This document shows, in pieces, positions 25,557 through 33,235 of a stretch of DNA of 64,000 bases. Under the pieces are notes generated by a model. That model worked only from the letters and a program-made list of their open reading frames with translations, made no database searches and was not told where the DNA came from. Position 1 is the first letter of the stretch. Each line of letters opens with the position of its first letter. A program made the translations under genes and the position numbers. The stretch lies in assembly GCA_036557785.1 (NCBI GenBank), contig DATBGZ010000038.1:62001-126000 (forward strand), in the 5' to 3' direction. The DNA comes from DATBGZ01 sp036557785 (lineage in GTDB: Bacteria; Actinomycetota; Actinomycetes; Mycobacteriales; Micromonosporaceae).

Positions 25557-26275
25557 GGATCAGCGGGCGGCGGGTGCGGGCCATCTTCCGCAAGGAGCTG
25601 CGCGAGTACCGACGCAAGACCTCGGTGGTCGTGGCGATGGCCACGATCCCGCTGCTCTATATCGTCCAGCCGCTCGTGTCGGTCTTCGCCCTGCCCGCGT
25701 CGGCGTCGGGTCAGCTCAGGCACGAGCACGTTCTGCTCTACGTGCTCGGCATCCCCGCGCTGGTTCCGGTGCTGATCGCCGCCTTCGCGGTGGTCGGGGA
25801 GCGCGAGCAGGGCACCCTCGAACCAGTGCTCACCACGCCCGTACGGCGGGAAGAGCTCGTGCTGGGCAAGGCCCTCGCGGCGCTGCTGCCCTCGGTCGGG
25901 GTGGCGTACGCGGTCTTCGCGATCTTCATCGGCTGCGTCAGGGTCTTCGCGGAGCCAACCGTGGCGTCGTCCTTGCTGCAGTGGTCGCAGATCCTCGCTC
26001 AACTGGTCTTCACGCCGCTGATCGCCGCCTGGTCGATCTGGATCGGCATGTTCATCTCGACCAAGGCGAGCGATCTCAGGGTCGCCCAGCAGCTCGGTGT
26101 GCTGGCGAGCCTCCCCACGGTCATCGTGGCGGTGTTGATCGCGCTGAACGTCATCCACCCTTCGCTCGCCGTCGCCCTCCGCTTCGCTCTGCTCCTGCTG
26201 GTGCTCGACACCGTGGGTTGGCGGGTTGTCTCCGCCGCATTCGACCGCGAGCGCCTCATCACCGGCACGCGCTGA
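25553..26275 (+). CDS. ABC-2 type transporter permease
   Basis: A 240-residue membrane protein with about six helices (VVVAMATIPLLYIVQPLVSVFAL, LYVLGIPALVPVLIAAFAVVG, ALLPSVGVAYAVFAIFIGC, LVFTPLIAAWSIWIGMFIS, LASLPTVIVAVLIALNVI, FALLLLVLDTVGWRV). The phrase GEREQGTLEPVLTTPVRREELVLGKALAAL is the ABC-2 permease hallmark. With the preceding ATPase it forms an exporter or a membrane-stress module; the substrate is unknown. Confidence 0.9.
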   Translation: MRISGRRVRAIFRKELREYRRKTSVVVAMATIPLLYIVQPLVSVFALPASASGQLRHEHVLLYVLGIPALVPVLIAAFAVVGEREQGTLEPVLTTPVRREELVLGKALAALLPSVGVAYAVFAIFIGCVRVFAEPTVASSLLQWSQILAQLVFTPLIAAWSIWIGMFISTKASDLRVAQQLGVLASLPTVIVAVLIALNVIHPSLAVALRFALLLLVLDTVGWRVVSAAFDRERLITGTR

Positions 26276-26297
26276 GACGGGCACCCGCGCAGACGAC

Positions 26298-26335
26298 CAT
26301 CGACGGCCGCCCCGAAACCGGGGCGACCGCCGATG
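26298..26335. terminator. bidirectional terminator hairpin between convergent genes
   Basis: Arms 26298-26314 and 26319-26335 pair at 15 of 17 positions around an AAAC loop. It lies between the stop codons of the ABC permease and the subtilase, which converge. Confidence 0.65.
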
Positions 26336-26352
26336 GGTCAATCAGTGCTCAG

Positions 26353-29300
26353 TCAGGAGGCCTGCCCTGACCTGGGGTGCAGCCGTGGCCAGTTGAAGTG
26401 GTGGCCGTGGCCGCCACCGTGGCCGCCGTGGCCGTTGCTCAGCGCGATGAGCTGCGCTTCGCTGTCGGACCGGTTGTCGTGCGTGACGATCATGAGACCG
26501 AGTGCCGGCGTCTGAGCGAACTCAGTCGCGTTGTACGACACGGTCTCTTGCGCCGACCCGTTCGGGTCCACCACATCGAAGAAGCCGGTGCTGATCGACG
26601 GCGCGAAGGCGTTGAAGCTCGCCGTGCCATCGACCGTGTCCGAGATGGAGCTGTCGGTCAGATCGAACGACTCGACGTGGTAGGTGAACCGCGGGTTGGC
26701 CTCCGACAGGCCCAGCGACGAGATCTGGAACCCGAGCACCAGCGTGCTGCTGTCATACGGGGCGTCCCCGAAGAACTGCAGGCTGATATCCCCGGTGCTC
26801 AGGTCGAGCACGCCGCTGACCACCTGACCGGTCGGCAGGCCGGTCGTGACCAGCCCGAGGTCGGTCCCGAAGGCATCGAAGTCGTCAGTCCCATCGCCGT
26901 TGCTATCGATGAGAATGTCGAACTCCTTGCTCGCGGGCTGCGACCAGCGCTGCTCCCCGGCTATCGCGAAGGCCATGAAGTCGTCGCCCGGGAAGGTCTG
27001 CACGCCGACCGCCTTGACATCGGTCGAGCCCAGTCCCTTGTCCTTGCCGTCCTTCAGACCCCACGCGTACCAGTCAGCCGCGCCCGTGGTGGCGCCGTTG
27101 TGGTTCGTCACTGTCGCCGTGGCCGTGCCGGTATTCACCAGTGCGCCAGTGTTGAGGCTGGTGCTGAGGTTCGACACCGTCTGCGGCACCAGGTAGTACG
27201 GCACCCGGAGGCTGACGCCCGCGTTCGAGCCGGTCGTCGGCGTGAACTGGACCAGGCCAGCCACGTCGCCGAAGCCGCCCGTTCCGGTCGGCGCGCTCGA
27301 CGCCGGCACGGAGAGCTTGACCGTCACCTTGGTGCTGTTGTGGGCCTTGACTGTCACCTTGTGGGTGCTGAGGGTGACCGTATGGGGGGCCCCGTCCGAC
27401 AGGATGTCGCTCACGTTGAAGGTGGCCGACTTGCTGCCGAGGTTGACCAGCGTGATGGTCTTGCTCTGGACGTAGTTGCCGCCCAGTTCGGCGAAGCCGT
27501 AGTTCAACGTCGCCGTGCCCTTGTCACCGAGAGCCACGACCTGAGTCGCAGCGGCGCCCGGAACCTGGACCAGACCCGCGCCCTCGATCGACGTCACGTA
27601 GCCGTTGACCTTGGTCGGGTCGGCGGTGTTGACGATCGCGGCCTTGTAGTAGTCGACCTTCTTCCAGCTCGGGTGGGCCTGCTTGACGAGCGCCGCCGCC
27701 CCGGAGGTGTGCGGTGTCGCCATCGAAGTACCCGACTCGATGATGAAGCCGTTACCCGTACCGCTCGCGGCCGAGGCGATGCTCACGCCCGGTGCGGCCA
27801 CGTCCGGCTTCAGGAAGCTGTCACCGATGCGCGGGCCACCCGAGGTGAAGCTCGCCGCACCCAGGAAGGACGGGTTGTCGAGGTCCGCCTGGGCGAGGGT
27901 GATCGTGCCGCTCGCGGCACCCACGGCCTTGAGGGCATCCGCGTCGGCCTGGGAGACGCCGAGGAACGGGATCGTCACATCGAAGTCCTGGCCAGGAGCA
28001 CCTGGGTCAGGGTTGCCGCTGATCGGGCCCTCGAACGGTGGGAACGAGTTCGCGCTGTTGACCATGATGACGGCGGCAGCGCCGGCCATCTGGCCGTAGA
28101 TCGCCCTCGCCACCCGGGCGCAGACGCCGCGAGCGGTCACGACAATCTTGCCGGTGAGATCACCCGTGATGCTGCTGCCGGTGTCGTTGCCGGCGGAGTC
28201 GAACGTGCAGCCTTGTCCGATGCCGGTCGGGCTCACCCCGTCGTCGGGCAGGACCACCACTGGAAGGGGGCCGCTCGGCAGCGGCGTCCAGCCGTTGGCG
28301 TTGATCGCGCTGAGCGTCGGACCGGTCGAGAGCGACAACGAGACGCCGGGGAAGCTCGGCGTCGGGTCGATCGCGGCGACGGCGATCGCGCTGGTGCTGT
28401 TCGCCGGGCTGCCGACCATGTAGGGCGACGCGAAGCCGTCGTTGCCGGCGGCCGCGACGACGATCACGCCGTCCTTGGCCGCGTTGTCCGAGGCCACCGC
28501 GTCGGGGGCGTTGCCGTCGCTCCACGTCGACCCGAGCGACATGCTGATGACGTCCATGTGGTGGGCGACGGCCCACTCGATGGCGTCGACGATCACGCTG
28601 GTGTCGGCGGAGCCCTCGCAGCCGAAGACCCGCACCGAGTAGAGGCTGGCCTTGGGCGCGACGCCCGGCCCGACGATCCAGCTGTTGCCGCTCACCGTGG
28701 TCGCGTTGTACGGGCCGGTGTAGGTGTGGCCGTCGGCGGTCACACCGAACCCGACCGAGGTGCCGGCGACGTGCGTGCCGTGGCCGTTGCAGTCCAGCGG
28801 GTTGGGGTCCGGGTGCGGGGTCGGCTGGAAGCTCGCGCTGCTGGGGTCGGCGTTGTAGCTGTCACCGACGAGGTCCGTGCCACCCTTGACCTTGGGAGCG
28901 CCCGGGCCGAAGAGGCTCGGGTTCGCCGGCGCCGTCTCATTCGCGTGGGCCGCGGTGTAGTCCGCCGGGGTCCCGGGGCCGCCGAAGTCGGCGTGCGTGT
29001 AGTCGATGCCTGTGTCGATGATGGCGACCTTGATGCCCTCACCGTGGAATCCGTTCAGGCCGTCCCACACCGCTGGGGCGCCGATCAGCGGCACACCGTG
29101 CGTATTGGCTGGCGTGACCGTGGTGGCTTGGTGCACCGCGACGACGTTGGGGATGCTGAGCAACTGCGACGCCTTGTTCGCCGGGATGGACACCTTCAAG
29201 CCGTTGTACGACAGCTGGTAGGAGCCAAGAACCTTGCCGCCGAGCGCCGTGACCTGGCTCTCCGCCGGCTTCTGCGCGGCACGGATCTGGTCGCGGCGAG

Positions 29301-29610
29301 CGTTGCGCTGGCTGTCGGTGAGCGGGGTCGCCGAGTTGGCGTCGATCACGGTGACGGGGTCGCCCGCGAGCTGCACGACGACCGTGGTGACGGCGTCGCT
29401 GGCACCGAGAGGTTTGTTGATCGCGGTCAGGTCGGCCGGGACCGGCTTGAAGCGGCTGTTCACCGTCGGCTGCGTCTGCGCCGACGCGGATCCAGTCGCC
29501 AGCACAGCGATGCCAACGCCAGCGGCGCTGACGACGAGTGCACCGACGCTGGCTAGTGACATGGCGAGCCGCTTTCGGGAGCCTAGCCCTAGCCTCGAAC
29601 GTATGCTCAT
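26353..29610 (-). CDS. secreted subtilisin-like serine protease (S8) with PA insert and His/Gly-rich tail
   Basis: A 1085-residue precursor. It has an N-terminal signal peptide (RSRKRLAMSL-like basic start, hydrophobic core, cleavage near ATGSASA-Q), then an inhibitor-I9-like prodomain (SQVTALGGKVLGSYQLSYNGLKVSIPA). The catalytic triad is Asp199 (VAIIDTGIDYTHADF), His277 (GHGTHVAGT) and Ser629 (SGTSMATPH). A PA domain is inserted before the serine (TGKIVVTARGVCARVARAIYGQMAGAAAVIMVN). The C-terminal ~400 residues are beta-sandwich modules as in large actinobacterial subtilases. The extreme C-terminus is a His/Gly tract (GHGGHGGGHGHH), a likely metal-binding tail. ATG 29610 gives the signal peptide; GGAG lies 5 nt upstream. 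Confidence 0.92.
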   Translation of the reverse strand: MSIRSRLGLGSRKRLAMSLASVGALVVSAAGVGIAVLATGSASAQTQPTVNSRFKPVPADLTAINKPLGASDAVTTVVVQLAGDPVTVIDANSATPLTDSQRNARRDQIRAAQKPAESQVTALGGKVLGSYQLSYNGLKVSIPANKASQLLSIPNVVAVHQATTVTPANTHGVPLIGAPAVWDGLNGFHGEGIKVAIIDTGIDYTHADFGGPGTPADYTAAHANETAPANPSLFGPGAPKVKGGTDLVGDSYNADPSSASFQPTPHPDPNPLDCNGHGTHVAGTSVGFGVTADGHTYTGPYNATTVSGNSWIVGPGVAPKASLYSVRVFGCEGSADTSVIVDAIEWAVAHHMDVISMSLGSTWSDGNAPDAVASDNAAKDGVIVVAAAGNDGFASPYMVGSPANSTSAIAVAAIDPTPSFPGVSLSLSTGPTLSAINANGWTPLPSGPLPVVVLPDDGVSPTGIGQGCTFDSAGNDTGSSITGDLTGKIVVTARGVCARVARAIYGQMAGAAAVIMVNSANSFPPFEGPISGNPDPGAPGQDFDVTIPFLGVSQADADALKAVGAASGTITLAQADLDNPSFLGAASFTSGGPRIGDSFLKPDVAAPGVSIASAASGTGNGFIIESGTSMATPHTSGAAALVKQAHPSWKKVDYYKAAIVNTADPTKVNGYVTSIEGAGLVQVPGAAATQVVALGDKGTATLNYGFAELGGNYVQSKTITLVNLGSKSATFNVSDILSDGAPHTVTLSTHKVTVKAHNSTKVTVKLSVPASSAPTGTGGFGDVAGLVQFTPTTGSNAGVSLRVPYYLVPQTVSNLSTSLNTGALVNTGTATATVTNHNGATTGAADWYAWGLKDGKDKGLGSTDVKAVGVQTFPGDDFMAFAIAGEQRWSQPASKEFDILIDSNGDGTDDFDAFGTDLGLVTTGLPTGQVVSGVLDLSTGDISLQFFGDAPYDSSTLVLGFQISSLGLSEANPRFTYHVESFDLTDSSISDTVDGTASFNAFAPSISTGFFDVVDPNGSAQETVSYNATEFAQTPALGLMIVTHDNRSDSEAQLIALSNGHGGHGGGHGHHFNWPRLHPRSGQAS

Positions 29611-29945
29611 ATTCGCTCCATTGGGGGCTGCACGGTGCCAGCCTCCGGGCCCAAGGCACCGAGAAACCCCGCGGTAGCGGGGAAACCCGGGGGGGTTCGG
29701 GCGGGATCGCCCAGTTTTGGTCCGGGGGCTGGCGATCGGTTGCCCAGAGGCTACCCCCAGCGTTGCTGTCGCGCACGGTTCGGGTTCCGTGCGAATTTTC
29801 GCCTGACGCGCGAACACGGACCCCGTCGAATCGGGCGAACGTTGAACCAACCAGGGCAGCCCGTGCGTTGCGCCCTTGCCGTCGCGTCGCAGCAGACCCT
29901 GCGTGGCGACACGGTTGCGATGTGTATTGGCGAGCGGGGTACTGC
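29611..29945 (-). other. gene-free gap with a structured 5' leader of the subtilase gene
   Basis: On the minus strand, upstream of the protease start, several pairings are visible within ~190 nt: GCACGG/CCGTGC (29774-29793), GATCGCC/GGCGATC (spanning ~29706-29737) and CCCCGC/GCGGGG (29667-29682) close to the start. They suggest a folded leader, but I cannot match it to a known riboswitch class. The rest of the gap up to the ICMT gene shows nothing recognised. Confidence 0.4.
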
Positions 29946-30518
29946 CTACCAGAGCCCGGGCACGAGCCGGCGCGTCACACGTTGGTACGCGCGGTACGGT
30001 TCGCCGAGGACCCGCGCCAGCTCCGCCTCCTCGACCCTGATCCGCGCCAGCAGCCCCGCCGCGGGGATGACGGTCGCGACCACAATGGACAGCCAGTTGC
30101 CCGCGCCGAGGCCGCAACCCAGGGCGATCACCAGCAGCCCCGCGTAGGACGGGTGGCGGATCCATCGATACGGCCCGCCGCTGACCACGGGTTGACCGGC
30201 TTCGACGTGCACGACGGTGCGAAACGAGGTGCCGAGGGTGAGCACCGCCCAGACCCGCACGGCCAGGCCGAGCCAGATCAGGGCCAGCCCGGCAAGGGCG
30301 AAGCCCCGCCGCGCCGGGGTCGCCGCCTGCGGCACGAGGCTCGGTAGCGCGAAGGCCGACACCATGGCGACCGCGAACGCGAGCACGAGGACCGCCCGCG
30401 TGCCCCGGTCGCGGCGTTGGCGCGACTCGCGCCGCACCCGGTCGCGCACCAGCAGGCTCATCTCGACGGCGAACCAGCAAGCGATCGACACCAGGTAGGC
30501 GACGAAGAACCTGATCAC
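29946..30518 (-). CDS. isoprenylcysteine carboxyl methyltransferase (ICMT)-like membrane protein
   Basis: A 190-residue protein with about five hydrophobic helices. The C-terminal ICMT/PEMT signature is present: VVSGGPYRWIRHPSYAGLLVIALG for cofactor binding and RIRVEEAELARVLGEPYRAYQRVTRRLVPGLW at the end. Bacterial members methylate unknown small lipophilic acceptors. GTG 30518 starts just before the first helix (FFVAYLVSIACWFAVEMSLLV). It follows the amidase gene by 32 bp on the same strand. Confidence 0.88.
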   Translation of the reverse strand: MIRFFVAYLVSIACWFAVEMSLLVRDRVRRESRQRRDRGTRAVLVLAFAVAMVSAFALPSLVPQAATPARRGFALAGLALIWLGLAVRVWAVLTLGTSFRTVVHVEAGQPVVSGGPYRWIRHPSYAGLLVIALGCGLGAGNWLSIVVATVIPAAGLLARIRVEEAELARVLGEPYRAYQRVTRRLVPGLW

Positions 30519-30550
30519 GCCCGCACCGTACTCTGCCGGCTCAGGACCAC

Positions 30551-32014
30551 CTACCTCTTCCCGGACCCGCCCGCGGCGACCGGTGGGGTGCGAGGCGACC
30601 AGGGCCGGGCGGCTTCGAGTTGCCCGGCCAGTCGGAACAGCGTCGCCTCGTCGCCGTACCGGCCGAGGAAGTGCACCCCGATCGGCAGGCCCTGCCCGCT
30701 CCAGCACAGCGGGACCGACATGGCCGGGTTCCCGGTGATGTTCGCGATGACCCCGGCATAGGCGACCGTACGACCGCCTTCGCGGATGGCCCGCCACGGG
30801 TCGTCCACTGTGGACGTGATCTGCCCGATCCTGGCGGGCGGCGTGGACAGGGTGGGGGTCAGCCACACGTCGATCCGCGACAGGAACGCCGCGATACGGC
30901 GGGCGAACGCCTGGCAGTCCTCGATCGCCAGCAGGTAGCGGCCCGCCGCGATCCCCCGGCCTCGCTCCCAGTACGCGCGCGTCGAGGGCTCGAGCTCGCC
31001 CTCGGCGGGGGGCCGGCCGAGCCGACGCATCCAGTACTCGACGATCCACGCGGTCGCGGCGTCGAAGACCGTACCGATCGCGGCGCCGACCTGGTCGCTG
31101 AGCGCGGGCAGCTCCGCCTCGACCATCTCGTGGCCCAGCGACGCGCACAGTGCCACCGCATCCTCGAGCGCCGCCAGACACTCCGGGTGGGCGTCGACGC
31201 CCTCCGGGGTTCGCGCGGTGAACCCGATCCGCAGCCGGCCGGGGTCGGCGCCGACCTCGGCCGCGAAGGGCCGGGCGGGCGGCGGAGCCAGGTAGGGGTC
31301 ACCCACCGCCGGGCCAGCGGTCGCGTCGAGCAGCGCCGCGCTGTCGCGGACCGTACGGGTCAGCGCGTGCTCGCAGGCCCACCCGTTGATGGCGTCGCCG
31401 TACTCGGGGCCGAGCGGGTTGCGGGCGCGGGTCGGTTTGAGCCCGAAGAGCCCGCAGGCCGAGGCCGGATACCGCAGCGAGCCGCCCAGGTCGTTGCCAT
31501 GGGCGGCCGGGACCATCCGCGAGGCGACCGCGGCCGCGGATCCGCCGCTGGAGCCGCTCGTCGAGCGGTCGGTGTCCCACGGGTTACGGGTCGGTCCGTG
31601 CAGCAGCGGCTCGCAGGCGGGGAGCAGGCCGAACTCCGGCGTGTTGGTCTTGCCGAGGATCACCAGACCGGCACGGCGGTACCGGGCGACCAGGTCACTG
31701 TCCTCGGGCGAGACGAGCCCGTGCACGAAGCGCGAGCCCTCGCTGAAGCCGAGCCCGGCCACCTCGGCCACGAGGTCCTTGACGAGGAACGGCACCCCGG
31801 CCAGGGGCGCGTCGGGCGATACGGTCGCGGCGGCCCGCAGCGCGTGCTCGTACGCCCGCGTGATGACCGCGTTGAGCGTCGGGTTGAGCGCGTCGATGCG
31901 CTCGATCGCCCACCGCGTCAGCTCGACGGCGCTCACCTCGCCGCGCCGGACGAGCCGCGCCTGGCCAACCGCGTCCACCGCGGCAAGCTCGTCCGCGGGC
32001 GATGACGGGAACAT
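30551..32014 (-). CDS. amidase (amidase-signature family)
   Basis: A 487-residue amidase. The Ser-cisSer-Lys triad region is complete: the lysine in VPFLVKDLVAEVAG, the first serine in TSGSSGGSAAAVA and the nucleophile region HGNDLGGSLRYPASACGLFGLKPTR. The C-terminus (ITGNPAMSVPLCWSGQGLPIGVHFLGRYGDEATLFRLAGQLE) is typical of stand-alone amidases rather than GatA. ATG 32014 has AGAGGAGG immediately upstream. It hydrolyses an unknown amide. The gene is divergent from the methyltransferase gene, with a palindrome-rich spacer. Confidence 0.92.
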   Translation of the reverse strand: MFPSSPADELAAVDAVGQARLVRRGEVSAVELTRWAIERIDALNPTLNAVITRAYEHALRAAATVSPDAPLAGVPFLVKDLVAEVAGLGFSEGSRFVHGLVSPEDSDLVARYRRAGLVILGKTNTPEFGLLPACEPLLHGPTRNPWDTDRSTSGSSGGSAAAVASRMVPAAHGNDLGGSLRYPASACGLFGLKPTRARNPLGPEYGDAINGWACEHALTRTVRDSAALLDATAGPAVGDPYLAPPPARPFAAEVGADPGRLRIGFTARTPEGVDAHPECLAALEDAVALCASLGHEMVEAELPALSDQVGAAIGTVFDAATAWIVEYWMRRLGRPPAEGELEPSTRAYWERGRGIAAGRYLLAIEDCQAFARRIAAFLSRIDVWLTPTLSTPPARIGQITSTVDDPWRAIREGGRTVAYAGVIANITGNPAMSVPLCWSGQGLPIGVHFLGRYGDEATLFRLAGQLEAARPWSPRTPPVAAGGSGKR

Positions 32015-32055
32015 GGCGCCTCCTCTGCGCACTCGATGACACTGCCGCCCGCATG

Positions 32056-32100
32056 GGCGCGAGGTGCGACCTCGCGAATCGCGAGCCGCCATCTCGCGCC
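32056..32100. promoter_or_regulatory. nested inverted repeats in the amidase/methyltransferase divergent promoter region
   Basis: An inner CTCGCGAATCGCGAG (32071-32085) is enclosed by GGCGCGAG (32056-32063) and CTCGCGCC (32093-32100), giving four related GCGAG half-sites in 45 bp. This fits a multi-site operator controlling both divergent genes. Confidence 0.45.
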
Positions 32101-32138
32101 AGCCGGTCAGCACCACCCGACGAGAGGAGAGGACGGAT

Positions 32139-33218
32139 ATGACGACGACCGAACAGGAGCAGTTGGCGGCGGTCGATGAGCAGATGGGCCGGTTGGTGAC
32201 GGATCTCGGCAGCGGGCTGCAGATCCTGCTCATCTCGCTCGGCACCCGCAGCGGACTGTGGAGCGCCATGGCCGGGGCCGGACCGCTGAGCGTTGCCGAT
32301 GTGGCGGCGAAGGTGGCCGTGGACCCGGCGCTGGTCCGGGACTGGCTGTGCGCGCAGGCGGCGAGCGGGTACCTGACCTACGACGGTGGCTCGCAGACGT
32401 TCACGCTGCCCGATGCCGGTGCGGCGGTCCTCGTGCACGGCCCGGGCGGCCCCCTGGTCGAGGGCTGCGTCTCGATGTTCACCTCGATGCTCGAGGGCTT
32501 CACCGAGTTCAGCGAGGCCTTCGCGTCGGGCAAGGGCTTCGGATGGCACCAGCGCACCGCCGCGCACTGGCACGGCAACGACTCATTCACCCGGGTGGCG
32601 CTGCCGACCGAGCTGATCGCCGCCGCCATCGACCAGGCCAGGGGCGTGCCGGAGGCGCTGCGCGCGGGCGGATCCGTCGCCGACGTCGGGTGCGGCTACG
32701 GCACGCCGACCCTCGGCATCGCCGGCCTCTACCCCACGGCGCGGGTGCTCGGCGTCGACTACCACGACGCCTCGATCATGGCGGCGCGCGACGTGGCGGC
32801 ACGCGAGGGCATGCCGAACGTACGGTTCGAGGTGGCCGCCGCGGCCGATCTGCCTGGCGACGGCTATCACCTGATCACCTTCTTCGACTCGCTGCACGAC
32901 CTCGGCGATCCCCGCGGGGCGCTGATCCGGGCGCGGGCGGCGCTGGCGCCCGAGGGCGCGGTGCTGCTGATCGAGCCGGCGAGCTTCGACCGGGTCGAGG
33001 AGAACCTCAACCCCGGTGGCCGGATGTTCTACGCGGTCTCCACCCTCGCCTGCACCCCGAACGCCGTCTCGCAGCGGACCGCGACCTCGTCCGAACCACT
33101 CGGCGCACAGGCGGGCGAGGCCGCGCTGCGGGCGGTGGCCGCGCAGGCCGGGTTCGGTTCGGTGCGCCGCCTGGAGGTGCCCGCGCCGATGAACCTGGTC
33201 TTGGAGTTGCGACCCTGA
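32139..33218 (+). CDS. SAM-dependent methyltransferase with N-terminal winged-helix-like domain
   Basis: A 359-residue protein. Residues ~20-90 resemble the winged-helix dimerisation part of the Rv2258c-like methyltransferases (LLISLGTRSGLWSAMAGAGPLSVADVAAKVAVDPALVRDWLCAQAASGYL). SAM-binding motif I is VADVGCGYGTPTLGIA, followed by ARVLGVDYHDASIMAARDVA and YHLITFFDSLHDLGDP. The acceptor is unknown. ATG 32139 has GAGGAGAGG upstream. The next gene begins 17 bp after its stop on the same strand. Confidence 0.9.
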   Translation: MTTTEQEQLAAVDEQMGRLVTDLGSGLQILLISLGTRSGLWSAMAGAGPLSVADVAAKVAVDPALVRDWLCAQAASGYLTYDGGSQTFTLPDAGAAVLVHGPGGPLVEGCVSMFTSMLEGFTEFSEAFASGKGFGWHQRTAAHWHGNDSFTRVALPTELIAAAIDQARGVPEALRAGGSVADVGCGYGTPTLGIAGLYPTARVLGVDYHDASIMAARDVAAREGMPNVRFEVAAAADLPGDGYHLITFFDSLHDLGDPRGALIRARAALAPEGAVLLIEPASFDRVEENLNPGGRMFYAVSTLACTPNAVSQRTATSSEPLGAQAGEAALRAVAAQAGFGSVRRLEVPAPMNLVLELRP

Positions 33219-33235
33219 ACGCCGATCATGGCGCC

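Noticed and set aside
26377..29556. 1059-codon open frame antisense to the subtilase gene
   Set aside because: Low-complexity Arg/Val/Asp composition typical of an antisense shadow; the opposite strand has a complete S8 protease with signal peptide.
32258..33235. Upstream extension of the large ATPase frame through the methyltransferase gene
   Set aside because: The extension is a shadow of the methyltransferase reading frame; ATG 33236 gives the conserved ERLVGRR start.
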